Of a stretch of 53,211 nucleotides of DNA, positions 9,431-19,087 are shown one piece after another; the first letter of the stretch is position 1; each line of letters starts with the position of its first letter. The notes under the pieces are model-generated. The model worked only from the letters and a program-made list of their open reading frames with translations. It was not told the DNA's origin and ran no database searches. Source of the DNA: JAISFI01 sp031553775 (GTDB lineage: Bacteria > Bacteroidota > Bacteroidia > Bacteroidales > Azobacteroidaceae); assembly GCA_031553775.1 (NCBI GenBank), contig JAVBLA010000020.1, positions 1 to 53,211 on the forward strand, in the 5' to 3' direction. The position numbers and the translations under genes were made by a program.

Positions 9431-10966
9431 TTATTTTTTTTCGTTTTTCTTCTTTTTCTGTTCTTTTTGTTCTTTATTTTTTTGCGCACATTCATCATTC
9501 CATTGCTGGTATTTATCACAAATTTCACCTTCAGTCAGTTTTTTCCATTCCTCAGGATGATTTTTTTGTACACAGGTACGGATATTGAATTCGGATTTTT
9601 CTCTTTTCCTGGATTTCATATCGGCTAAGCCATCATCTTTATACCGGGCCTGCCATTCAGCCATTTTACTTCTCATTTCTTTCAGGACATCCGCATATCG
9701 GGGGTTTTCTGCCAGATTATTCAATTCATGCGGGTCGTTCTGGATATCGTACAATTCTTCTGCCGGTTTATGGTCGGCCATAAACAAAGACGTGTTCTTA
9801 TCCAGTTTACCGGCTGCTTTCAAACTACGCATCACGTGGATCGCCGGGCGATGGAAGTCTAAATACAACTGGTGCTGGTCCCAGGGCAGTTCCGGCATAT
9901 AATTCTTGATATAGCTGTACCGTTCGGTGGAGATGGAACGCATACATTCGTTGACCTCATCCCAGATATCGCGTGCGGAGTAAAAGTAGTCCACCCTTTT
10001 TTCATCCTTATCGAATAGAGATTTACCCATCAGATGGCCCGGTCGTTGCACTCCGGCTAATTCCAGGATGGTGGCTGAGATATCCAGCGTACTCACGATT
10101 TCGTTTACAACCTCGGGTTTGACTCCTTTTCCCCATGCGATCATCGGGATCTTGGTACCGGGTTCGTACAAATATCCTTTCCCGCGGATATCACAGCGGC
10201 CATTATCTCCGATAAAAAAGATAATGGTGTTGTCTATCATCCCTTTCTGCTTCAATTCGTTCAGTATGATCCCCACTTCATTATCCATATATTCTACCTG
10301 GTCCAGGTAGGAGGCCCATTCTTCCCTGATTTTAGGATGATCGGGCATATACGGGGGAAGTTCTACCTTAGCGGGATCTATCCGGTGCTTGGAAGCTGCC
10401 GAGACTTCTTTCCACCAGTCGCCCCTGTGGGTAACCACTAACTGTATCTGGGCGAAAAAAGGCTGGTCTTCTTTGGTAAATTCATCGTATTTATCAAAAA
10501 GACCGAAATTGCTTACGCCATCATACGGACCGATAGCTGCATGTTTGAAGTTACAATCGATCTTCCTTCCTTTCCCTCTCACGTTCTTATTCCCGAGCAC
10601 ACAGGTATAACCCGCTTCACGCAGATAACAGGTGATCGGCCTGATATTCTCCGGCAGGGGAAGATCCCGGTTACTACGGTGATTGTGGGCGTTGATCACA
10701 GTCTGGTGCATGCCGGTCATCATGGCCGACCGGCTCGGCGAACTGATGGGATTGGTACAGCATCCGTTGTTATAGATCACACCTTCCCGGGCCAGTCGGT
10801 TCAATATGGGTGTTTTGACCGCTTTCATGCCATAACACTCAAGATCATGTCCCATATCTTCGGCCATTAGCCAGATGATATTCGGTTTATTGTCCTGGGC
10901 CGGCAAAGATGCCTGCAGGGCAAGACCGGTAAGAGATAATAGGAGGGTGCTTCTCTGGACGCTCAT
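9431..10966 (-). CDS. Serine-type S1 sulfatase, sulfamidase-like
   Basis: This 511-residue secreted sulfatase has a signal peptide ending near LPAQ, metal Glu36-Asp37 in LMAEDMGHDLECYG, and the modification motif SSPSRSAMMTG with Ser75. The ECYG, NAHNHRSN and LGNKNVRGKG stretches recall heparan N-sulfatase-like (sulfamidase) members of family S1; I hold that only as a resemblance. FFIGDNGR is the second metal motif. The last 15 residues are an unusual Lys/Glu/Gln tail encoded by A-rich sequence, ending in a run of eight A just before the stop. The GH59 gene begins 25 bases downstream, so the two are probably co-transcribed and translated together. Confidence 0.94.
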   Translation of the reverse strand: MSVQRSTLLLSLTGLALQASLPAQDNKPNIIWLMAEDMGHDLECYGMKAVKTPILNRLAREGVIYNNGCCTNPISSPSRSAMMTGMHQTVINAHNHRSNRDLPLPENIRPITCYLREAGYTCVLGNKNVRGKGRKIDCNFKHAAIGPYDGVSNFGLFDKYDEFTKEDQPFFAQIQLVVTHRGDWWKEVSAASKHRIDPAKVELPPYMPDHPKIREEWASYLDQVEYMDNEVGIILNELKQKGMIDNTIIFFIGDNGRCDIRGKGYLYEPGTKIPMIAWGKGVKPEVVNEIVSTLDISATILELAGVQRPGHLMGKSLFDKDEKRVDYFYSARDIWDEVNECMRSISTERYSYIKNYMPELPWDQHQLYLDFHRPAIHVMRSLKAAGKLDKNTSLFMADHKPAEELYDIQNDPHELNNLAENPRYADVLKEMRSKMAEWQARYKDDGLADMKSRKREKSEFNIRTCVQKNHPEEWKKLTEGEICDKYQQWNDECAQKNKEQKEQKKKKNEKK

Positions 10967-11067
10967 AAATAATTGAAATTTAATAATTGACTAAAATAGA
11001 TTTACAACTTTCGATTAATACCGGTTCTTTAATAAACCATACATACGAAATAAAGACTTTTAACTCA

Positions 11068-12987
11068 TTATTTTATAATCACTTTCCCCGTAAAACTTCC
11101 CGTTTTCACAACATAGCATCCCGGATTTAATTCTATTTGGGATCCGCTGCCGTCTGTTTGCAATTCTTTTACTTTTGCACCCAATAGATTGTATATGGAT
11201 ATGTTAGCAGGTTGTTCAGTTTTTACATACAGAATTTTCCCTGAAGTATAAACAGAACTGACCGGAATTTTTTCGCTTTCGATACCGCTGTTCATGTCGG
11301 ATGTTGCCTGCAGGTATAAAGTACGGGGAGCGTCTAGTCCGGCTCCGGAAAAAACAACGCTTGCATGGTAGTCGCCTTCTGTTGCGGGAGCGGTAAATGT
11401 GATTTCCATGTTTTTTCCTGCCTGTAATTCACTTTTGGTGAATGTGTTTTTAGATAGACTGAAGCATCCGTTGGCATCATTCAGTACGATGGAAAATTCG
11501 TCGTCTGTCAGGTTATATCCTTTGAGAGGAATCGATGTCGTTTTTTGATTTCCCGGTTTTGCCTTGCCTGCGGACGCGGAACTTCCTTTTGCAATATTCA
11601 GTGCCGGACTGCTTGTATAATCGATTGAAATATTATCTATAACATAGCTTCCTTCGTCGGCTAATACTCCCAGGAAAGTAATTTTACTGTTGCTGCCGGC
11701 GATATAACCGTCTGCTACCCGGTCTGTCAATGTATTGTTACTATTTGCAGCATAGAAGATGGTATCTTCGTCTGCCAGGATAAACATTTCGCTGTTTAAG
11801 ACAGATCCTCCTCCTTTTCTGCTTTTATACGACAAGGAGAAAGGCTGCGATAAATCCAATGCCGGGGTAACGGCGCTTCCCCTGCCTTTTTCAATGGAAG
11901 AACGGATATTTAAAGCCATGGCATAGTTTCCGCTCCTGAACCATGAAACGCTGTCTGATAGTATCCAGCCGGTTTTATAGGTATAATTGTCTATGTTTTC
12001 TGCCGCCGGGTTTGAACCGAGAAGTTCATATTCGGAAGGAAGCACTTTTGAAAAATCTTCAAAAAATACGGTAGATTTTCCGGAGAGCGGAACAGATAGC
12101 GATTTGCCGGAATTGAAAAGGGTCAATGTGGCCGAATGATTCCCTCTTGACCGGGGATTATAGGTTACCAGGATATAGGTTCCGGTCAGTTCTCCTGCAG
12201 GAATACTTGCTCTGTCGACGCTGAATTTGTCTTGGTCCGGGCCTGTGATGGCTACGGAAAGATTTTCGGTTGCAGTACCGAAAACATTTACCTTGAGCGT
12301 GTCGGTGGCTGTTTTATCCAAACTCCCGTATTGTAAAGGAAATGTTGTGGGATTCACAATGATGTCTCCTTCATTGAGGATAGAACCGTAAAATATAATT
12401 TCGTCTATATACCATTTGGCCAGGTTATTGGCTGAAGCAGTAGACTGAAGTGCATGAAAAGTGAAATACCTTAGATCTTTAATGGTAACCGGTCCGATTA
12501 TACCGGATCCTCCCTGCGGATTTTTAGGAATATACGTCTTTGTAGTCCAGTCCGGATGAACGCCTTCCGGTCCGTTGGTTGCAATCATATCATAAATAAT
12601 ATCGGTTTGAGTTGTTCCGTTCGGTGTGTCGAACATTACGCACCTTGCACCCTTTGTGTTGGTGCTGGAGGTTTTAAAAGTTGCTTTCACACTGTCGAGA
12701 ACTATTTGATACCCGCTTTCGGGAGCAATAGTGATATATCCGTAACGGTTGGCATTCTGGTTGTTCCCGTGATTGGTAAAAGTAATAGCACCGGGTTCGT
12801 TGTAATCGATCGTATAGGTGTTCGAGGTACTGTTGTAAATGGCAAATTCATTTGCAAATACCACACCTTGCACCACATTGCTCGGACCTTTGGCTCCATC
12901 ATTGAAATTGTACATACCCAAAATGCCGGAAGCGTATGAGTTACAGATAAAGAGGATAAACAATGCTGTCAGGTAGTAATTTTTCAT
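11068..12987 (-). CDS. T9SS-exported multidomain beta-sandwich protein
   Basis: No catalytic family is recognised in this 639-residue protein. After a signal peptide (cleavage near YAS) there are two alternating domain pairs: a jelly-roll-like segment (about 23-205) with an Ig-like module (207-305, IIVNPTTFPLQYG), then a second jelly-roll (308-460, FFEDFSKVLPSEY) with a second Ig-like module (462-565). The last 65 residues are a type A T9SS sorting domain: NISIYNLLGAKVKEL, then GCYVVKTG and a terminal KVIIK. It is therefore probably exported across the outer membrane and anchored or released, perhaps as a glycan-binding protein. It has its own -7 box at 13023-13030 and follows a terminator, so it is likely to be separately transcribed although inside the PUL. 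Confidence 0.85.
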   Translation of the reverse strand: MKNYYLTALFILFICNSYASGILGMYNFNDGAKGPSNVVQGVVFANEFAIYNSTSNTYTIDYNEPGAITFTNHGNNQNANRYGYITIAPESGYQIVLDSVKATFKTSSTNTKGARCVMFDTPNGTTQTDIIYDMIATNGPEGVHPDWTTKTYIPKNPQGGSGIIGPVTIKDLRYFTFHALQSTASANNLAKWYIDEIIFYGSILNEGDIIVNPTTFPLQYGSLDKTATDTLKVNVFGTATENLSVAITGPDQDKFSVDRASIPAGELTGTYILVTYNPRSRGNHSATLTLFNSGKSLSVPLSGKSTVFFEDFSKVLPSEYELLGSNPAAENIDNYTYKTGWILSDSVSWFRSGNYAMALNIRSSIEKGRGSAVTPALDLSQPFSLSYKSRKGGGSVLNSEMFILADEDTIFYAANSNNTLTDRVADGYIAGSNSKITFLGVLADEGSYVIDNISIDYTSSPALNIAKGSSASAGKAKPGNQKTTSIPLKGYNLTDDEFSIVLNDANGCFSLSKNTFTKSELQAGKNMEITFTAPATEGDYHASVVFSGAGLDAPRTLYLQATSDMNSGIESEKIPVSSVYTSGKILYVKTEQPANISIYNLLGAKVKELQTDGSGSQIELNPGCYVVKTGSFTGKVIIK

Positions 12988-13022
12988 GATCTTAGGGATT
13001 TAATTAATTGTTAATAATTACG

Positions 13023-13030
13023 CAAATATA
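13023..13030 (-). promoter_or_regulatory. -7 promoter box for the T9SS beta-sandwich gene
   Basis: The complement reads TATATTTG, an exact TAnnTTTG match, about 36 bases upstream of ATG 12987. It lies directly after the terminator of the preceding gene block, which supports an independent transcript. Confidence 0.65.
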
Positions 13031-13112
13031 GTATTTGAAAATAGGGGAGGAGTGCATTAATTCATCAAAAAACAATACAAATTTGACAAATGATTTTCTG
13101 ATTTGAAACAAG

Positions 13113-13144
13113 ATGAGGATGCCTCGGTTTTGAGGCATCCTCAT
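13113..13144 (-). terminator. Terminator after the SusCD/DUF1735 block
   Basis: A perfect 13-bp stem (13113-13125 with 13132-13144) has a 6-base loop. It lies 22 bases after the stop of the DUF1735-type gene. The T-run after the stem is weak on the minus strand. Confidence 0.75.
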
Positions 13145-13165
13145 GAATTTCATTAATCGGAATAT

Positions 13166-14098
13166 TTAATTCCACACTTCATACCGGAGGTCTTTTTCCG
13201 GATCCTGGCGCAGGATCAGTGTTTCTTCCACACTGTAATTTTTTCCGCCTTTGGTAAACTTATATTTCAAGCTGATCTCGGGGCGTTCTTTGTTCCCGTA
13301 GTAGGTGCCTTCCGTATCGCTCAGGGCGAGGCAACCGGCTGGTGTTTCCACTGTTACGGGGTAAATTTTATCCGGACTGCCGTTGGGGACGATTGTCATT
13401 TTGACCGCTTCGGTGGCAACTACCGCATTGTTAGCCAAACCGGGCCTTTGCACTGTTTTTGTGGATATAGTGAATATATCCCGGGTAATGTTCTGGCTCA
13501 GGTCGGAATTGCTGTATACCGTTTTTGTTCCTGTCCCCAGATCGGTCATTGTACCTTTCACATAATAAGTACCATGATAAGTACTGATGTATTTGATGGC
13601 TACAATACTATAATTTTTCGCCTTAATAACCGAAGTTCCGTCTTCATCGAAAGAACCTCCGTGGATACTGTCGGCCGAACTCGAGGTTATCCGGAACGGA
13701 AGGGCATAATAGTTCTTCATGCTATTCGGATCGGCATAAAATGCATCGGTAAACGAGACTGCCACGTCGGCGATCGACAGGTTTTTATTGGAAATCCGGA
13801 AGGTATTCGGATCTGCCAACCGGTAGTATTCGGCCGGCAGCAGGGTCATCGTTGTGCCGGTGAGCAGAGAGGGGTCTATCTCGAACTGGGCCCAGCAGTT
13901 TTCGTCGACAGCTCTTGTACCGCCGAAATTTACTCCCACTTTGATCGACATACCCCTGTCGGCAATAACGGTACGCAGGGGCTGCTGCGTGCCGAAATAA
14001 ACAGTGGTATAGTCGAAATCCTTTTCATAATCTTCGTAGCAGGCAAAGAACGATACGCTGATTGCCAGTAAGATTGTAATATATTTAATCTGTTTCAT
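13166..14098 (-). CDS. DUF1735-type surface glycan-binding lipoprotein
   Basis: From ATG 14098 the protein is 310 residues with a lipoprotein signal peptide and lipobox Cys20 (SFFAC). The N-terminal half (DYTTVYFGTQQPLRTV, then FEIDPSLL and LLPAEYYRL) looks like DUF1735. The C-terminal half (YHGTYYVKGTMTD, GTYYGNKERPEISLKYKF) resembles DUF4361-like domains. Proteins of this build are encoded next to SusD and act as accessory surface glycan-binding proteins. An upstream in-frame ATG at 14119 is possible but adds seven residues before the signal peptide. It is the last gene before the terminator at 13113-13144, 30 bases after the SusD gene. Confidence 0.85.
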   Translation of the reverse strand: MKQIKYITILLAISVSFFACYEDYEKDFDYTTVYFGTQQPLRTVIADRGMSIKVGVNFGGTRAVDENCWAQFEIDPSLLTGTTMTLLPAEYYRLADPNTFRISNKNLSIADVAVSFTDAFYADPNSMKNYYALPFRITSSSADSIHGGSFDEDGTSVIKAKNYSIVAIKYISTYHGTYYVKGTMTDLGTGTKTVYSNSDLSQNITRDIFTISTKTVQRPGLANNAVVATEAVKMTIVPNGSPDKIYPVTVETPAGCLALSDTEGTYYGNKERPEISLKYKFTKGGKNYSVEETLILRQDPEKDLRYEVWN

Positions 14099-14128
14099 AA
14101 CGATCTGTTTTATTGGCATATTTGTTTG

Positions 14129-15910
14129 TTAATTCCAACCGACATTGTTGACCAGGTTTTTATTTTTGATCACTTCATCGTAAGGAAGCGGTGAATAATA
14201 ATCACGGATGTTGCTCAATCTGCGGTCTTCGATTTTCTTTTTGGTATAAGTCAGCGTTCCGTCCGTAGCCCGTTCCACGACAATTCCGTATACAGGCTCA
14301 TCTAATTTGAGTACCCATCTTCTCATGTCGAAGTAACGTTGGTCTTCGAATGTAAATTCGATCCGGCGTTCATCCTGGATCAGCTGCCTGAAAGTATTGG
14401 CTCCGGCAGCCATTTCGTCCAGATAGGTGGTACTGGTAATACCTCCCGATGAAGAACGAACGGTTTTGATCACATCATAAGCCGTGAATTTGGTTGGAAA
14501 ACCTCCTTTTTCTTTAGGTCCCCAGGCTTCATTGGCTGCTTCTGCAAAATTAATGAATACTTCGGACTTCCGCAACAGGGGGTTGTAATGCATGGCATTG
14601 GTCGCTGTAGTCGGATTCAGCAAGGTTTCTTTAGAAGACATGAACTTTGCCAGGTAATATCCGGAACGGGAACAAGACGGATGATATTCTTCCGAGTCTT
14701 TACCTCCTGCTACCACATCGATGGGGAGTCCTGTAGTTCCGAATACCCTGCCCTGATAATATATATTCAGGTTCAGACGGTTATCCCTGTTTGCATAAGG
14801 AGTGCCTGGGGCGATAGCCGACCGGGGGTCGCTTGCCGGAAATCCGTTTTTAGCAGGAAAAGCATCCACTAAGTTTTGCGAAGGGATAGTTTGTGCACTT
14901 CCATAATAGAACGGAGGGAAATGCCTGGTTTCTAATGCTCTGCTATTGAAAAATTTGCGGAATACAAAATCGGCAGGAGTGGTATTACCTGCATCAGCCA
15001 GGTTCTTGGCAGTCATAGCCGTAAAATTACCGAATCCGGATAACTGTAATACAGAATCAGCTACTAAGGCGGCATATTCCCATTTTTTCTGATAGGCAGC
15101 CAAATTTACAATAGTGTATTGTCCCATGCCTGTGATCTTCACGATTTCATCCGGTTGGTAAGCCGGGCTGGCGGCATAAAGGGCAACCCTCGATTTCAGC
15201 ACACCGGCACTGTATTTACTGGCCCGTCCGATTTGAGTCGCACCGGTTACAATGTCTTCTCCTGTGTAGGTTGCTGGTAAACGTACTATGGCTGAATCGC
15301 AGTCCCGGATAATCTGTGCCGCACATTCGGCATAAGTATTCCTCCGGAATTCAGTGGAGTTTTTTGCTTCATCCTGTGTAATGTAATGGGTTATGATCGG
15401 ATATCCCAAAGCTTCACCTGTTGCGGTTTTTCCTCCGTACATTTTAAGCAGTTCGAATCCCCACCAGGCCCGCAGGAAGAAAGCTTCGCCTTTCAACCGG
15501 CTTTTGATCAGGGAGTCTAATTTTGCATCGGTTCTGTTGTAGACCGTGTTGGGAGTCAGGCCGTTTTCCAAGAACGAATGGATGTACTGGAACTGCTCGT
15601 AGCAGGTGCCCCAGTTTCCGAATGGATTGGCGGAAGTAGTTGTTTCTCCCATGGCCACTTTGTACACAGACGAATTGAAATTATTGGTCAGTGCATTGTC
15701 GGTAGCAGCATCCAAAAAGTTATTGCTGTAATTGTCAGGTAATTGGGCAATCGACATATACGCTTTCATCAATGTACCTTCGGCAATTTCTGGTACATGC
15801 CAGACATCTGCGTCGTCCCATTCGCTGGAAGTTCTTACATCCAGTACTTCTTCACAGGCCGGGAACAGTAAAATGGCACTAATCAGGTAGATAATATTGA
15901 AATTTTTCAT
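14129..15910 (-). CDS. SusD-like lipoprotein, second pair
   Basis: This 593-residue SusD/RagB-family protein has a lipoprotein signal with Cys19 (LLFPACEEVLDV). It shows the family's early helical region (EGTLMKAYMSIAQ, RAWWGFELLKMYGG) and the C-terminal block ERRIEFTFEDQRYFDMRRW. SusD proteins cap the SusC barrel at the cell surface and deliver bound glycan. It follows its SusC partner by 23 bases in the same operon. The divergence from the other SusD in this locus (617 residues) suggests that it recognises a different part of the glycan. Confidence 0.96.
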   Translation of the reverse strand: MKNFNIIYLISAILLFPACEEVLDVRTSSEWDDADVWHVPEIAEGTLMKAYMSIAQLPDNYSNNFLDAATDNALTNNFNSSVYKVAMGETTTSANPFGNWGTCYEQFQYIHSFLENGLTPNTVYNRTDAKLDSLIKSRLKGEAFFLRAWWGFELLKMYGGKTATGEALGYPIITHYITQDEAKNSTEFRRNTYAECAAQIIRDCDSAIVRLPATYTGEDIVTGATQIGRASKYSAGVLKSRVALYAASPAYQPDEIVKITGMGQYTIVNLAAYQKKWEYAALVADSVLQLSGFGNFTAMTAKNLADAGNTTPADFVFRKFFNSRALETRHFPPFYYGSAQTIPSQNLVDAFPAKNGFPASDPRSAIAPGTPYANRDNRLNLNIYYQGRVFGTTGLPIDVVAGGKDSEEYHPSCSRSGYYLAKFMSSKETLLNPTTATNAMHYNPLLRKSEVFINFAEAANEAWGPKEKGGFPTKFTAYDVIKTVRSSSGGITSTTYLDEMAAGANTFRQLIQDERRIEFTFEDQRYFDMRRWVLKLDEPVYGIVVERATDGTLTYTKKKIEDRRLSNIRDYYSPLPYDEVIKNKNLVNNVGWN

Positions 15911-15933
15911 ATGATCTGTTTTTTATCGAGTCA

Positions 15934-18900
15934 TTAAAATCTTACCGATACACCGCCTGTCAGCGTTCTGTATATCGGGTAATTGTTCACACCGGCATTC
16001 AGTTGTTCAGGATCCAGTTCTTTTACATCTGAAATAACGAACAAATTGGTTCCGCGGGCAAAGAATTTAATATCTTTAAAAATGGCGGAATACGATTTGT
16101 TCGGCAATGTAAAACTCAGTTCCACGTTTTTTAACCGGAAGAAGGAAGTGTTTTTCAGCCAGAAACTGGAGTTAACGAAGTTGTTTTCGCCTGCAGTACT
16201 GGTCAGGCGGGGATAGGTACCTTCCGGATTGTTTACCGCATGGTAACGATCTCTGGTAATGGCGGAATATTTATCTTCTGCCTTGTTCCAGTAGTAGTTG
16301 TTGTTAGTCCAGGTATCTACACCCGTTTCGGCTACTCCCAGCAGATATAAGCCCCATTGTTTGTAATGCAGGTCGATATTCAGTCCCCAATGTGTCCGTG
16401 CAAAAGAATTACCCAGTACGATTCTGTCCCTTTCATCCACCACATTGTCTCCGTTCAGGTCTGCATAAGCAATGTCTCCGTTCTGGTACGGGCCGAATGT
16501 CTGCAGGGGATGTCCTTCCAAAGGCACATCTTTTCCGAATAGTCCGAGCGCCTGGTAACCTACCAGCACATCAGTGGGCTGTCCCAGCATATTTCTGTAT
16601 GCATCCGGATAGCTGATCTGGTCCCAGTCAACGAGTTCGTTTTTCGACCAAAGGAAGTTCAATCCGATATTGTAGGTCAGGTTGCCTGCTTTATCTGTCC
16701 AGTTTACGGATGCATCGATTCCCTGGTTATTGACCTCTCCCATATTGGTATATCCGTGGAATGCACCGATATAATTTTGGAAATCAGACGATTTGTATCC
16801 GATAATATCCGATCTGTTTTCATGGAAATAATCGATTTCCGCGAAGAGGCGGTTTTGCAGGAATAGGGCCTCTATTCCCACATTCAGTTCTTTGGATTTT
16901 TCCCATTTCAGGCCGGGACTGGCCATGCGGATCATATTGGTAACATGCGAAGCATCTGTTTTATTCTGTTCTCCTAACTGAGCAAGGCCACCATCTTCCC
17001 AGGCCGCATTATACAACAGGAAATCCGTATTACCGTCGTATCCCAGTATTCCGTAACTGGCTTTCAGTTTCAGGAAGTTGATTTGCCTGTTATTTTTCAG
17101 GAAATCTTCGTTAGAAAGGATCCAGGCTCCCCCGAAAGCAGGAGAGGTAAAGAATTTATTTCCGTCGTCAAAGCGGTTACTTCCCATGCAGGCCAGGTCG
17201 AATTCGGCAATGTACTTGTTGTTGTATGCATAATTGAGCCGCATGGTATAATTGGCGTTGGCTACATCCTGTACAACCTTTTGTACACCTGTGCTGGCTG
17301 CGGCGGGGCTTTCCGATTCACTCCTGGCATAATTGTAAGCCAGAACAGCCGATAATGCATGTAATCCGAATTGATTTTCATACGATGCATTTACCCTCCA
17401 ACTGCTGGAACGCAGGGTACTTTCGTCCATCCGGCTCTGGTCGGTCTGAAGTTCTCTCTTTCTCATCTGGGTGACTAATGTATCGAGTACTCCGGCCGAT
17501 GTCATATACGGATTCACGGAATAAGTAGGATAGATATTCCGTTGGCCTTTTTTGAAGTAGTCATAATTGTCGAACGATAAGAACGCTGATGCTTTCAGTC
17601 CTTTCAACAGTCGGTCCAGTGTAAAGGTCATTCCCAGGTTAGCCTGGCTGTTGAGTGTTCTTTCGTTGGTAAATCCCCCGTAAAGCAGGTCGCCGTATAG
17701 GTTCTTCGCTTGTTTCAAACTGGCTCCGAAAGCCGGTGTACCTGTTGAGTCTACTGCTACACCGATGCTGGCAGGATTGATAGTAAACGGATATTCGTTC
17801 GGGCGGTGGGTAGACATAGCGCTGAAAATATCGGCAGAAGTCATGCTGCTGTAATTCTTGTCGCTTACCCTGCCGGAAAGGCCTCCCGTAAGGCTCAGGT
17901 AATCGGTTACCCGGATATCGATATTCCCCCTCAGGTTGAACCTGTTCAGATCGGGAACATCTCCTACATTTTCAAATCCCAGGCTACCGGCATAGCCCAG
18001 TACCACTGCATATCTTACTTCGGTATCTCCTCCGTTCACTTCCACAACAGCGTTTTTATACAGGTTCTGGTTTTGCAGGAACTCTTTGTAATAATCCACA
18101 TTTGGATACAACAGGTCGTTGACACCTGTGGAGTTTTTGTAACCTTCGAGTTGCTGAGCCGAATAAAAGTCCGGACGTCCGTCGTTTCTCCGCGCTTCGT
18201 TGTACAACTGGGCATATTCGTAAGCATCGACATAATCGGGAAGGCGTGTCATCTGCGTGATTCCGGCTTCTATGGAAGCCTTGATGGTACGCCGGTTCAC
18301 TTCCCCTCTTTTAGTGGTAATCCATAATACACCGTTAGCGGCACGCGGTCCGTATAATATTTTAGTGGTAGGATCTTTCAGCAGTTCTATTTTCTCTATT
18401 TCTTCTGCGATCAGGTTATCTAATGGACGTTCTATCCCGTCGATCACCACGATGGCTTGGTTTCCGCCTTTCGTATGTTGTCCGCGGATAAAGAGGCTGC
18501 TGGTGTTATTACCTACATTACCAAGCGTGGGGATACTGGTTAAGCCTGCAATCCGTCCCTGTAAAGCATTGCTGAGCAACATATCAGGATAGGTAGATAG
18601 GGCGCTTCCGGCAATGCTTCCTCCTGTTCCCACGAGGTCGCGTTGCATGGTGATACCACCGTCTGCACGGTTTACCTGGTCTTCCTTGGCCGCAAACAGC
18701 GCTTCTTTTTCCAGCATCAGTTCTTTGGGAAAGCTTCCTGTAAGGAGATTTACCATAGCATCTTCATATCCGAAAGCTTCGATAATAATTCTGGCATCTC
18801 TCCTGACCGAAAGGGAAAAATTGCCCTGTTCGTCCGTATAAGTAACATATGCACCTTCGCCGGATATAACGGCGGCATTCCGGATCGGATTTCCTTCTGT

Positions 18901-19068
18901 ATCCGTAATCCGCGCATGAATGTCCACTTTGGAAACTTCTTTCCGCATCGATTTTTTTGCCTGGGTCTTGTTTTTCCCTTTGTTTTGTGCAGGTAATGTT
19001 ACCGGTACGATCAAACCGAGGGTTATCAGCAACAAGACTCCGTATATATAATTTTTCATCCTTTTCAT
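15934..19068 (-). CDS. SusC-like TonB-dependent transporter, second pair
   Basis: The start is placed at ATG 19068 (MKRMKNYIYG), which gives a normal signal peptide ending near LPAQ; the frame is open to 19134, but that would overlap the upstream SusD gene. After a Lys-rich linker comes a carboxypeptidase-regulatory-like domain (VDIHARITDTEGNPIRNAAV), then the plug (LQGRIAGL, FIRGQHT, IVVIDGIERPLDNL) and a large beta barrel ending in VSVRF. It imports oligosaccharides across the outer membrane using TonB energy. The segment between the regulatory-like domain and the plug lacks the usual VVVGYG-type signature, so this copy differs from its neighbour at 20967-24137. Only 19 bases separate it from the upstream SusD stop. 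Confidence 0.95.
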   Translation of the reverse strand: MKRMKNYIYGVLLLITLGLIVPVTLPAQNKGKNKTQAKKSMRKEVSKVDIHARITDTEGNPIRNAAVISGEGAYVTYTDEQGNFSLSVRRDARIIIEAFGYEDAMVNLLTGSFPKELMLEKEALFAAKEDQVNRADGGITMQRDLVGTGGSIAGSALSTYPDMLLSNALQGRIAGLTSIPTLGNVGNNTSSLFIRGQHTKGGNQAIVVIDGIERPLDNLIAEEIEKIELLKDPTTKILYGPRAANGVLWITTKRGEVNRRTIKASIEAGITQMTRLPDYVDAYEYAQLYNEARRNDGRPDFYSAQQLEGYKNSTGVNDLLYPNVDYYKEFLQNQNLYKNAVVEVNGGDTEVRYAVVLGYAGSLGFENVGDVPDLNRFNLRGNIDIRVTDYLSLTGGLSGRVSDKNYSSMTSADIFSAMSTHRPNEYPFTINPASIGVAVDSTGTPAFGASLKQAKNLYGDLLYGGFTNERTLNSQANLGMTFTLDRLLKGLKASAFLSFDNYDYFKKGQRNIYPTYSVNPYMTSAGVLDTLVTQMRKRELQTDQSRMDESTLRSSSWRVNASYENQFGLHALSAVLAYNYARSESESPAAASTGVQKVVQDVANANYTMRLNYAYNNKYIAEFDLACMGSNRFDDGNKFFTSPAFGGAWILSNEDFLKNNRQINFLKLKASYGILGYDGNTDFLLYNAAWEDGGLAQLGEQNKTDASHVTNMIRMASPGLKWEKSKELNVGIEALFLQNRLFAEIDYFHENRSDIIGYKSSDFQNYIGAFHGYTNMGEVNNQGIDASVNWTDKAGNLTYNIGLNFLWSKNELVDWDQISYPDAYRNMLGQPTDVLVGYQALGLFGKDVPLEGHPLQTFGPYQNGDIAYADLNGDNVVDERDRIVLGNSFARTHWGLNIDLHYKQWGLYLLGVAETGVDTWTNNNYYWNKAEDKYSAITRDRYHAVNNPEGTYPRLTSTAGENNFVNSSFWLKNTSFFRLKNVELSFTLPNKSYSAIFKDIKFFARGTNLFVISDVKELDPEQLNAGVNNYPIYRTLTGGVSVRF

Positions 19069-19087
19069 TGTATAAACATTTAAGATA

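Noticed and set aside
9406..9528. N-terminal extension of GH59 to 9528
   Set aside because: It overlaps the upstream sulfatase gene, is low-complexity Lys-rich, and would bury the signal peptide; ATG 9405 has GGAGG in front.
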